5,872 bases of DNA from an uncultured Rhodobiaceae bacterium (GTDB lineage Archaea; Thermoplasmatota; Poseidoniia; Poseidoniales; Poseidoniaceae): contig CALDQY010000177.1 of assembly GCA_937911445.1 (NCBI GenBank), forward strand, positions 1 through 5,872. The letters are read 5' to 3'. The first letter of the stretch is position 1. Each line of letters opens with the position of its first letter. This document shows positions 1 through 5,190 of the stretch, one piece after another. Position numbers and translations under genes: made by a program. The notes under the pieces are model-generated. The model saw nothing but the letters and a program-made list of their open reading frames with translations. It ran no database searches and was not told where the DNA came from.

Positions 1-340
1 TGATGGCTTCATCAATCCCTCCTTGATCGTTTTCAACCTCAAGTGATACCGTGTATGCTCCGAACACATCGTAGATGTGAGAAGTAAATCCAGTGACCGT
101 TTCGGATTTTTCACCATCTCCGAAATCCCATCGGTAGGATGTGATGATGCCTTCGATTGCATCGGAATCTCGAGCATCAAAGGTGACCATTTCTCCTTCT
201 TGAATCAAGAGCGGATAGGCCTCGAGTGATGCTCGAGGTTGAACGGTTGTGTCGAGCGCTCCGAGGCAACCTGTGAAAGAAATTGATACCATCATCGCAA
301 TGAGAAACAAACCACGGAGTGGCATGGATTTCCCTTGCAT
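1..340 (-). CDS. PKD-domain surface lipoprotein, N-terminal part (partial, runs off left edge)
   Basis: Reading back from ATG at 340 gives 113 residues without a stop before the window ends. Residues 6-24 form a hydrophobic export signal followed by FTGC, with Cys25 as the likely lipidated residue, so the mature protein should be anchored on the outer face of the membrane. From about residue 35 there is a PKD (Ig-like beta-sandwich) domain, recognised by WDFGDG at 71-76 and HIYDVFGAYTVSLEV at 88-102. PKD domains usually serve adhesion or act as spacers in surface proteins, and the partner or enzyme domain, if any, lies outside the window. The start is either ATG 340 (AAGG seven bases upstream) or Met6 at 325 (AAGGG six bases upstream); both leave the signal intact. 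The gene follows the acidic-protein gene on the same strand with a 74-base gap. The lipoprotein and PKD calls are firm; the overall function is unknown. Confidence 0.85.
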   Translation of the reverse strand, partial: MQGKSMPLRGLFLIAMMVSISFTGCLGALDTTVQPRASLEAYPLLIQEGEMVTFDARDSDAIEGIITSYRWDFGDGEKSETVTGFTSHIYDVFGAYTVSLEVENDQGGIDEAI

Positions 341-400
341 ATTCCTTCCTTAATCCAGTCCTATATCTAACCATGTTGTTGTTCTGAACGATTTTTCACG

Positions 401-416
401 AATTCAAACTTGAATT
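401..416. promoter_or_regulatory. Perfect 7-bp-arm palindrome, possible operator
   Basis: AATTCAA-AC-TTGAATT is a perfect inverted repeat with a two-base centre. It lies 61 bases upstream of the lipoprotein start and touches the stop codon of the acidic-protein gene. The short centre suits a dimeric DNA-binding protein better than an RNA hairpin. About 30 bases further toward the lipoprotein gene, at 361-370, the minus strand reads TTAGATATAG, a weak TATA-like element. A regulatory role is inferred; AT-rich palindromes of this size can occur by chance. Confidence 0.3.
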
Positions 417-780
417 ATTCGAACGAAACCTCGGATGAAACATCCCCAACGACCGTTGCTGATTCGAGATGATTTCCCATATCTTCAACCGATGCATGCT
501 CGATCGTATTCTTTTCACTGAAACTTTCCATCTCCGATTCGACAAGGACGTCATCCACTGTCACATTTGGTTCATCATAGTCGGGTGCAGGCAGAACGAT
601 CGATTCCTCTGGCTGGTCTTCAGTATCATCGAGAATGGATTCCAAAGAGGAAACATCTTGATCGATGTCTCGATGATATTGTGCTTTCAACTGCAATTGT
701 ATGTTCTGTTCTGCAGCGTTGTTGGCTTCATCGGATGATTCATCCCTTTGCTTTCCGAAAAAGCGCTTGAAGAAACCCAT
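415..780 (-). CDS. Small acidic protein with basic amphipathic N-terminus, unknown function
   Basis: This is a 121-residue protein that I do not assign to a family. Residues 1-12 (MGFFKRFFGKQR) form a short basic amphipathic segment of the kind that lies on membranes. The rest, from about 13 to 121, is rich in Asp, Glu and Ser and is probably largely disordered, with one possible helix at about 20-50. The layout resembles the N-terminal A region of the SRP receptor FtsY, but there is no GTPase (NG) domain here or downstream, so FtsY itself is ruled out. The open frame extends upstream to an ATG at 945, but that version would overlap the divergent exonuclease gene by 62 bases and adds a sequence with no domain features, so ATG 780 is preferred. 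No good Shine-Dalgarno site precedes it. An ATTAAAG element about 21-30 bases upstream (801-810) could be a TATA box for a leaderless transcript. Confidence 0.65.
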   Translation of the reverse strand: MGFFKRFFGKQRDESSDEANNAAEQNIQLQLKAQYHRDIDQDVSSLESILDDTEDQPEESIVLPAPDYDEPNVTVDDVLVESEMESFSEKNTIEHASVEDMGNHLESATVVGDVSSEVSFE

Positions 781-865
781 GTTTCTGTGTAATGACGGCT
801 GCTCTTTAATCCCGATGTCGCTTCCATCAGGAACAACATGGTTCAAGCGATAGTTCTTGAATTGC

Positions 866-871
866 AGGTGA
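866..871 (+). promoter_or_regulatory. Shine-Dalgarno site for the exonuclease gene
   Basis: AGGTGA matches the 16S rRNA 3' end complement (GGAGGTGAT) and sits 12 bases before ATG 884, a rather long spacing. An in-frame TGA at 869-871 means no upstream start is possible, so ATG 884 is the earliest start. Confidence 0.5.
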
Positions 872-883
872 CTCCATTCGTAT

Positions 884-1699
884 ATGGAACTACTCGAAGG
901 CGAACGTGTCCTCGCTTTCGATTTGGAGACGACGGGTGTAAGCACATCCAGAGATCGAATTGTTCAGTTGGCATTGATTGGTTCAAACAGCGATGGTACG
1001 GAAATTTCGTATGACCAATTGGTCAACCCGAGACGGTCGATTCCCTATGAATCTCAACGCATCCACGGTATCTCGGATGCTGACGTACGAGGCCAACCTG
1101 ATTTTGCAGAAATTGCTGATCGCGTATCCGAGTTAATTGATGGGTGTGTTCTTGTCGGCCACAATGTACGCCAGTTCGACCTTCCAATGCTTCGAAACGA
1201 GTATCTTCGAATCGGTGCACTGCCTCCAGAGCCAAAGGCTGTTCTCGATACGCTCGAAATGGTTCGTCGCTTGAAACTGCCACGTCCTCATCGGCTTGGT
1301 GCACAATGCAATCGACACGGTATCTCGCTTGAGAATGCGCACACTGCCTCGGCTGATGCCGCTGCCTCGCTGTTATTGCTTTGGAAACTCGGTCTTGATC
1401 ACCCGAGCTACTTTCGAAAATCCTTGGAAGAAGTTGAACAGTGGTGTGCTACTGGTTCGACTGCAAAAGTTCAATCAGACTTGGGACCCCAACTCGATGA
1501 CTTGGAATTGGTTGATTCAAACGGCATGGTTCGTCGAGACGGTGCACACATGGTCCTCGCTGTTGGAAGACATCGTGGTCGACACCTTGAGGAGTTAAAT
1601 GCCCTCGATCCACGCTATCTGCAATGGTTGTTGTCGCCCAATGGAATCGAAGATGTAGACGCTATCAATGAAATCAAGGCCTACCTGAATCAGGAATAG
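884..1699 (+). CDS. DEDDh-family 3'-5' exonuclease with ExoX-like C-terminal domain
   Basis: The protein has 271 residues. The DnaQ-type exonuclease fold covers about 7-170 and all catalytic positions are present: Exo I FDLETTG with Asp13 and Glu15, Exo II GHNVRQFDLPML with Asp99, and Exo III HTASAD with His153 and Asp158. These bind two metal ions and remove nucleotides from 3' ends. A linker follows, and at about 222-268 there is a small module (GRHRGRHLEELNALDPRYL then QWLL) like the C-terminal domain found in exodeoxyribonuclease X and related proteins. The family acts in proofreading, repair or trimming of DNA or RNA; which one applies here cannot be told from sequence, and there is no polymerase domain. 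It is divergent from the acidic-protein gene (103-base gap) and its last 26 bases overlap the convergent RecB-like nuclease gene. Family call sure, substrate unknown. Confidence 0.93.
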   Translation: MELLEGERVLAFDLETTGVSTSRDRIVQLALIGSNSDGTEISYDQLVNPRRSIPYESQRIHGISDADVRGQPDFAEIADRVSELIDGCVLVGHNVRQFDLPMLRNEYLRIGALPPEPKAVLDTLEMVRRLKLPRPHRLGAQCNRHGISLENAHTASADAAASLLLLWKLGLDHPSYFRKSLEEVEQWCATGSTAKVQSDLGPQLDDLELVDSNGMVRRDGAHMVLAVGRHRGRHLEELNALDPRYLQWLLSPNGIEDVDAINEIKAYLNQE

Positions 1700-2828
1700 G
1701 AGCCCACGGTAAAACGTCGCACCACGGCCCAACACGCCAAACATCTCGGTTCATCATTGCACTACCCAGGAACAGAGGGCCTTGATGGCCCGCATCGAGA
1801 AGTGCTTCAAGGGATTCTTTACCTCGGCCATCAAACCGAACCGTTCGCATCTCGCCTGTAGGCTCAATTTCGCCAAATTCATTTCTCGGTACACATTCCT
1901 CAACAGTTGCTGTAGAACGACCTTCGTCGTACTGGTGAATGAGAACAACACCATCAGCGAAGTCACCTTTGTGCAAGGACTTGTTTTCATGACGCCATGT
2001 CCACCAGTGAGGGCACCATGCTTTCCAATCGCAAAAACCTCCACAGGAGGATTGGCCTGGTGTTGGGTCAAGAGGTGTGTCGGAGGGTTGTGTTGCACTC
2101 CATGCCTCATAGGCAGCCTCCAGAACATTCTCTCCGATAGCATCCCATTTTGATGATGTATCCGTATACCAACCCTGAGCTTGGACCGGCGGTGCCTTTT
2201 CGTTGTTTGAAAGCAGGATATCTCGATACATTCGAAGTTGTCTGTTCACCTCTGGCTTGAGTTTTCCTTGCGGTGGTTTTCCAGTCTTCAGATCAGCAAC
2301 CAACCATCCAGTGAGATTGCCTGCGTCGTCAACGTTTGCCAGCAAGAGATCGAGCCGCCCCATCAATTGGCCGTCCTTTGTGACCAATTCTCCTTCAACT
2401 GCAATGACCAAGGATTGAATTTTCTTCCAAAGTGCAACAGTCACCCGTTCATGTGCCAAACCTTGTACCCCAACATGATCAAGGAGCATATTGATGGCTC
2501 CTTTCTGTTGTTTCTGCGCCTCAGAATATTTCTCTTCCTTCCAGTTTGGATGCCTTGGTGTCTCATGAAAGAGTTGCTTTTCCTCTTCCCAACGTTTTCG
2601 TAGAAGTGTGTCTCCTTCTTGCAAAAGCCAATTGGATTCCGCAGGTCCTCGCCCTGTTAGGTCGATTTGCAGCAAGTCTTCGATGGAAGCGTGAACGGCT
2701 GTTCCTAGAGATGCAGCCATTCCCGTCTTCTTCGGAAGTCCTTGACGACTGAGCCAATACATTCGTGGACAAGTTTCGTATCGATTCCACGCCGAAGGCG
2801 AGAGGCTGTGCTTTCGTTCTTCGACCAT
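1674..2828 (-). CDS. RecB/Cas4-like PD-(D/E)XK nuclease with putative Fe-S cluster
   Basis: The protein has 384 residues from ATG 2828. Numbering here counts from a TTG two codons upstream. The N-terminus LSPSAWNRYETCPRMYW (11-27) is the typical opening of the PDDEXK_1 family (AddB, RecB, Cas4). Active-site motifs follow in order: His48 in GTAVH, Asp162 in GRLDLLL, Asp181 and Lys183 in ADLKTGK, and Gln199/Tyr203 in RQLRMY. Cys22 together with Cys264, Cys268 and Cys274 matches the one-plus-three layout of the 4Fe-4S staple in AddB and Cas4, except that the middle pair is CxxxC instead of CxxC. About 100 further residues after the cysteines form an extra domain, possibly an OB-like beta barrel, for DNA contact. 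The expected role is a metal-dependent DNA exonuclease in repair; no cas genes or helicase are nearby, so a CRISPR role is not supported. ATG 2828 is favoured because GAGGGA lies six bases before it. Confidence 0.88.
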   Translation of the reverse strand: MVEERKHSLSPSAWNRYETCPRMYWLSRQGLPKKTGMAASLGTAVHASIEDLLQIDLTGRGPAESNWLLQEGDTLLRKRWEEEKQLFHETPRHPNWKEEKYSEAQKQQKGAINMLLDHVGVQGLAHERVTVALWKKIQSLVIAVEGELVTKDGQLMGRLDLLLANVDDAGNLTGWLVADLKTGKPPQGKLKPEVNRQLRMYRDILLSNNEKAPPVQAQGWYTDTSSKWDAIGENVLEAAYEAWSATQPSDTPLDPTPGQSSCGGFCDWKAWCPHWWTWRHENKSLHKGDFADGVVLIHQYDEGRSTATVEECVPRNEFGEIEPTGEMRTVRFDGRGKESLEALLDAGHQGPLFLGSAMMNRDVWRVGPWCDVLPWAPIPDSGRP

Positions 2829-2834
2829 GTACAA

Positions 2835-2840
2835 TCCCTC
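2835..2840 (-). promoter_or_regulatory. Shine-Dalgarno-like site that fixes the nuclease start
   Basis: The minus strand reads GAGGGA, six bases before ATG 2828. A TTG at 2834 in the same frame would directly abut this site with no spacer, so it is an unlikely start. Confidence 0.45.
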
Positions 2841-2908
2841 TCTTCGAAGGACATGAAACCTGCGCTTGAAGGCGAAAGTGTTGAATGCCTCCTTGGTAAG
2901 TTCGGATT

Positions 2909-3706
2909 ATGGAAGGAACTCTGGTAAAGATTCGAGCAGACGTTGTCACTGAAGGAGCACTCGTCATCACGTGTTTTCCAAGTGTAGGCATGGTATCAAG
3001 TGTGGTTGGACATTATTTGATCGACAATTTGGGTCTTGAGTTTGTTGGCGGCGTGATCGATCCGCGTCTACCTCCGTTAACACTCGTAACCGACGGGAAG
3101 CCCATGCCCATTATCCGAGCTTATGCTGGAAAACCGGAGTGTAGCATCGATGGATGTGACAAAATCATCCTCCTCATGAGCGAACTTGTTATCCCGAGCC
3201 CACTTGTTCACGACATTGTTTGGGCACTCTACGATTGGTCCAAGGGTTCGAAGATTCGCATGGGCATCCTAGTTGATGCCTTTTCGAAAGAAGGGCTTGG
3301 TGGAAATTCAGGAATTGAAGAGCCGACGGTTGACTATGAAGACACGGAAGGAATCGATCTGCTCGGTATCGGTGCAACTGACACTGTCTGTGATTTGCTT
3401 AAAGACATGGATATACCACTGCTAACAGGTGGCGTGATTCGAGGCATGAATGGCGTCCTGCTAAGTGAAGCTCGTAGGAGAGCAATTGACGTTATGAGCG
3501 TCATGGTTGAAGCTGATCCGCGATTCCCTGATGCGCGAGCTGCTGCGGCCCTCGTCAAGAAACTCAACGCTATCTTGCCGACGACGCATCTTGACGACCA
3601 GCCATTGCTTGAAGAGGCGCAGATGCTTGAAGAGCAACTGAAATCTCTTCTTAGCCAAGCAGCGCCGTCAGAGGCGCCTTCGCCATCATCCATGCTTTAT
3701 GGTTGA
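2909..3706 (+). CDS. PAC2-family proteasome assembly chaperone
   Basis: The 265-residue protein belongs to the archaeal PAC2 family (PbaA/PbaB relatives), which help assemble the 20S proteasome alpha ring in the cytoplasm. Typical stretches are FPSVGMVSSVVGHYLIDNLG at 23-42, followed by FVGGVIDPRLPP, then the GGVIRGMNGVLLSEA block and the VEADPRFPDARAAAALVKKL helix in the C-terminal half. After the globular domain comes a Glu/Leu-rich helix (about 230-250), a Ser/Pro/Ala linker (251-260) and the terminal residues Leu263-Tyr264-Gly265. That ending fits the hydrophobic-Tyr-X (HbYX) motif used by proteasome activators and by PbaA to dock on the alpha ring. An in-frame TAA at 2897-2899 makes ATG 2909 the earliest start; no clear Shine-Dalgarno site is seen. 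The gene is divergent from the nuclease and its 3' end overlaps the membrane-protein gene by 21 bases. Family call is strong; the exact orthologue is not resolved. Confidence 0.9.
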   Translation: MEGTLVKIRADVVTEGALVITCFPSVGMVSSVVGHYLIDNLGLEFVGGVIDPRLPPLTLVTDGKPMPIIRAYAGKPECSIDGCDKIILLMSELVIPSPLVHDIVWALYDWSKGSKIRMGILVDAFSKEGLGGNSGIEEPTVDYEDTEGIDLLGIGATDTVCDLLKDMDIPLLTGGVIRGMNGVLLSEARRRAIDVMSVMVEADPRFPDARAAAALVKKLNAILPTTHLDDQPLLEEAQMLEEQLKSLLSQAAPSEAPSPSSMLYG

Positions 3707-4237
3707 AGTCTGCCGAACGATGAGTGCTGCAAGAATGATGAGTATCACGAAGATGCTCATCCATGCTGGAAGCAAGAGGGTCGATTCCTTAACAAATGGC
3801 AAGAACTCTGTCAATGAGTCTGCTCTTGTATAGGTCCCACCAAGTGATGCAGTAAGCAGCATGCATCCCGTAGAGATGGAACCAAATGCATTGTGAAGAT
3901 GTCGAGAGGCATCATCATTTCCCATCCTCCATCGCGTGAACAATACCCCAAGCGCCAACCCCCCACCAGCAGTTGAGAGCAGCATTTTGTTGGCAAGAAG
4001 CGGCGATGTATGGGCTCCACTTGGCGAGGAGTTGATACCGGAGGCGATGGCAAACGGTAGGGCAAGAAGGCCAAACAGTAAGGCAATATGTGCTGTCGAA
4101 TCCATCATGGTCACGAATTGGCTCTCTTTGTTTTGGATAGATATGAGGGAATGAAGGACAAAACACAGACCTGCAAGGGCGAACGATCCAACAACCAATT
4201 CAGTTGTTATGACGTGAAACGTAGCAGGTTCAATCAT
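3686..4237 (-). CDS. Five-helix membrane protein with histidines, resembling DUF2231
   Basis: The protein has 183 residues with about five membrane helices, at roughly 9-34, 47-68, 82-101, 117-137 and 155-174. Histidines at 8, 29, 50, 76, 113 and 115 lie in or next to the first helices. Three of the helices resemble the DUF2231 pattern: the second is followed by a small-residue turn (ALPFAIASGIN), the third begins after ANK, and the fourth ends in LGGTY. Some DUF2231-like and cytochrome b561-like proteins bind haem through such histidines, so a haem b or redox role is possible but not shown. It is the last gene of the three-gene unit: its ATG overlaps the stop of the CxxxCH protein as ATGA, so the two are probably translationally coupled. 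Its 3' end overlaps the PAC2 gene. The gene is clearly real; the family assignment is tentative. Confidence 0.8.
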   Translation of the reverse strand: MIEPATFHVITTELVVGSFALAGLCFVLHSLISIQNKESQFVTMMDSTAHIALLFGLLALPFAIASGINSSPSGAHTSPLLANKMLLSTAGGGLALGVLFTRWRMGNDDASRHLHNAFGSISTGCMLLTASLGGTYTRADSLTEFLPFVKESTLLLPAWMSIFVILIILAALIVRQTSTIKHG

Positions 4238-5190
4238 AGAGACTCCTCCATGTAATCCTTGAATTCATCATCGATTCGTTTCGGTTTTCGCACCAAAAGC
4301 ACCAACCCAAAGAAGAGGACGAGATGAGCAATCGATTGAAGCAGCAGAGCAGTTTCATCTGCTTCCCATGTGGGTTCAACACTTGCTAACGAAAACCACG
4401 GTGTCGTCTGCTGCGGCCCTTCACCATCGAGGATAGCGCGCCATTCAATGGTCGATACCGACAGGGCTGGTGGCAATACCGCATTCCAGCATCCGTTGTT
4501 TTGGGTAGTCTCAACTTGATACGATTCTCCGGAGGGCTCCCTCCATTCGATGACAACGTCGCTTGCTGCTATTGTCTTGAGACACAACGTTGTCGATTCA
4601 CCAACCTCTCTTGAGGCTGGAGGCTGGTATTCTGGATCAATTCTCTGCAAGTTTTCAGGGATGGCTTCAACGTTTATTTCGAATGCCTGAGAAACACCGA
4701 AGAAAGGACTTCCAGCATCAGTACCTGAATTATCGCCATGATGTACCGAGACATAGAGGATTTTCTCGCCGACTTCGTCTGCTCGGAGAATCCAGGAATG
4801 TGTCAGAACATTGGAATCAACGGATGCATACTCGATGTAATTGTTTGAGCCACCCATTCCATCTGAAAGTATACTCCATCCATCTGTGGTTGGAATATCA
4901 TTGTTGGCGTTGGTCGAGGAGAGGAGGAAGATTCCAATCTGGTCGATATCATGAGAGGTATCGAAACCAGAAATCTGGACTGTGATTTCAGTTGGCTGGC
5001 CTGCCCAAACTGTTCCTGACGGTTGCAAGCCGAGTTGTAAGTTGGAGGTTGCATTCTGATTGGCATCACCATGACAAGCACCTCCACATTGCATATTTTC
5101 GAGGCTGTTTCCAACACCGCCTGGATTCCCACTGACGTGAAGCGGAACGAGAAGGGATAGCGCAAGAAGAAGAACCAATTTCTGCTTCAT
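4234..5190 (-). CDS. Secreted membrane-anchored protein with CxxxCH haem-type motif and Reeler/choice-anchor-like domain
   Basis: The protein has 318 residues. Residues 1-21 are a signal peptide. Just after it, NPGGVGNSLENMQCGGACHG has Cys35, Cys39 and His40. This resembles the start of choice-anchor/Reeler-like secreted proteins in which a CxxCH haem c motif precedes a beta-sandwich, but here three residues separate the cysteines. About 50-175 form the sandwich (GTVWAGQPTEITVQISG, then LRADEVGEKILYVSVHHGD). About 190-270 is a second beta-rich domain with Cys203 and Cys234, likely a disulphide. A membrane helix at 281-300 is followed by a charged cytoplasmic tail (RKPKR). Most of the protein should therefore face outward. 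Possible second haem ligands are Met112 and His80, 131, 150 or 151. Covalent haem is inferred, not proven; the cysteines could instead form a disulphide. It overlaps its upstream neighbour by one base and its downstream neighbour by four. Confidence 0.87.
   Translation of the reverse strand: MKQKLVLLLALSLLVPLHVSGNPGGVGNSLENMQCGGACHGDANQNATSNLQLGLQPSGTVWAGQPTEITVQISGFDTSHDIDQIGIFLLSSTNANNDIPTTDGWSILSDGMGGSNNYIEYASVDSNVLTHSWILRADEVGEKILYVSVHHGDNSGTDAGSPFFGVSQAFEINVEAIPENLQRIDPEYQPPASREVGESTTLCLKTIAASDVVIEWREPSGESYQVETTQNNGCWNAVLPPALSVSTIEWRAILDGEGPQQTTPWFSLASVEPTWEADETALLLQSIAHLVLFFGLVLLVRKPKRIDDEFKDYMEESL
4243..4249 (-). promoter_or_regulatory. Shine-Dalgarno site for the five-helix membrane protein
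   Basis: The minus strand reads GGAGGAG, five bases before ATG 4237 and inside the last codons of the upstream gene. It supports this start and coupled translation across the ATGA overlap. Confidence 0.7.

Noticed and set aside
220..238. Perfect stem-loop CCTCGAG-TGATG-CTCGAGG inside the lipoprotein gene
   Set aside because: It lies within coding sequence just after the signal peptide. CTCGA-type codon pairs are frequent throughout the window, so it is probably a product of codon use and not a terminator or regulatory hairpin.
177..374. 65-residue open frame on the minus strand over the lipoprotein start
   Set aside because: It is a frame shadow: the lipoprotein frame has a signal peptide, lipobox and PKD domain, while this one is Arg/Ser-rich with no features.
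469..770. Two plus-strand open frames (469-738 and 567-770) antisense to the acidic protein
   Set aside because: Their compositions (Cys/Phe/Ile-rich and Arg/His-rich) are what antisense reading of an Asp/Glu/Ser-rich gene produces, and neither has a convincing ribosome site or domain.
781..945. Longer version of the acidic protein starting at ATG 945
   Set aside because: It would overlap the divergent exonuclease gene through its catalytic Exo I motif, has no better ribosome site, and adds residues without domain features. The overlap region is well explained by the exonuclease.
1674..2828. Reading the PD-(D/E)XK nuclease as a CRISPR Cas4
   Set aside because: No repeats, cas1 or cas2 are in the window, the protein is longer than a typical Cas4, and it carries an extra C-terminal domain.
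2563..2991. 142-residue open frame on the minus strand overlapping the nuclease and the PAC2 start
   Set aside because: It is out of frame with the nuclease, runs across two well-supported genes, and has Arg/Ser-rich composition typical of a shadow frame.
4590..4985. 131-residue open frame on the plus strand antisense to the CxxxCH protein
   Set aside because: It is rich in Arg, His and Trp, shows no domain, and is fully antisense to a gene with signal peptide, motif and membrane anchor.
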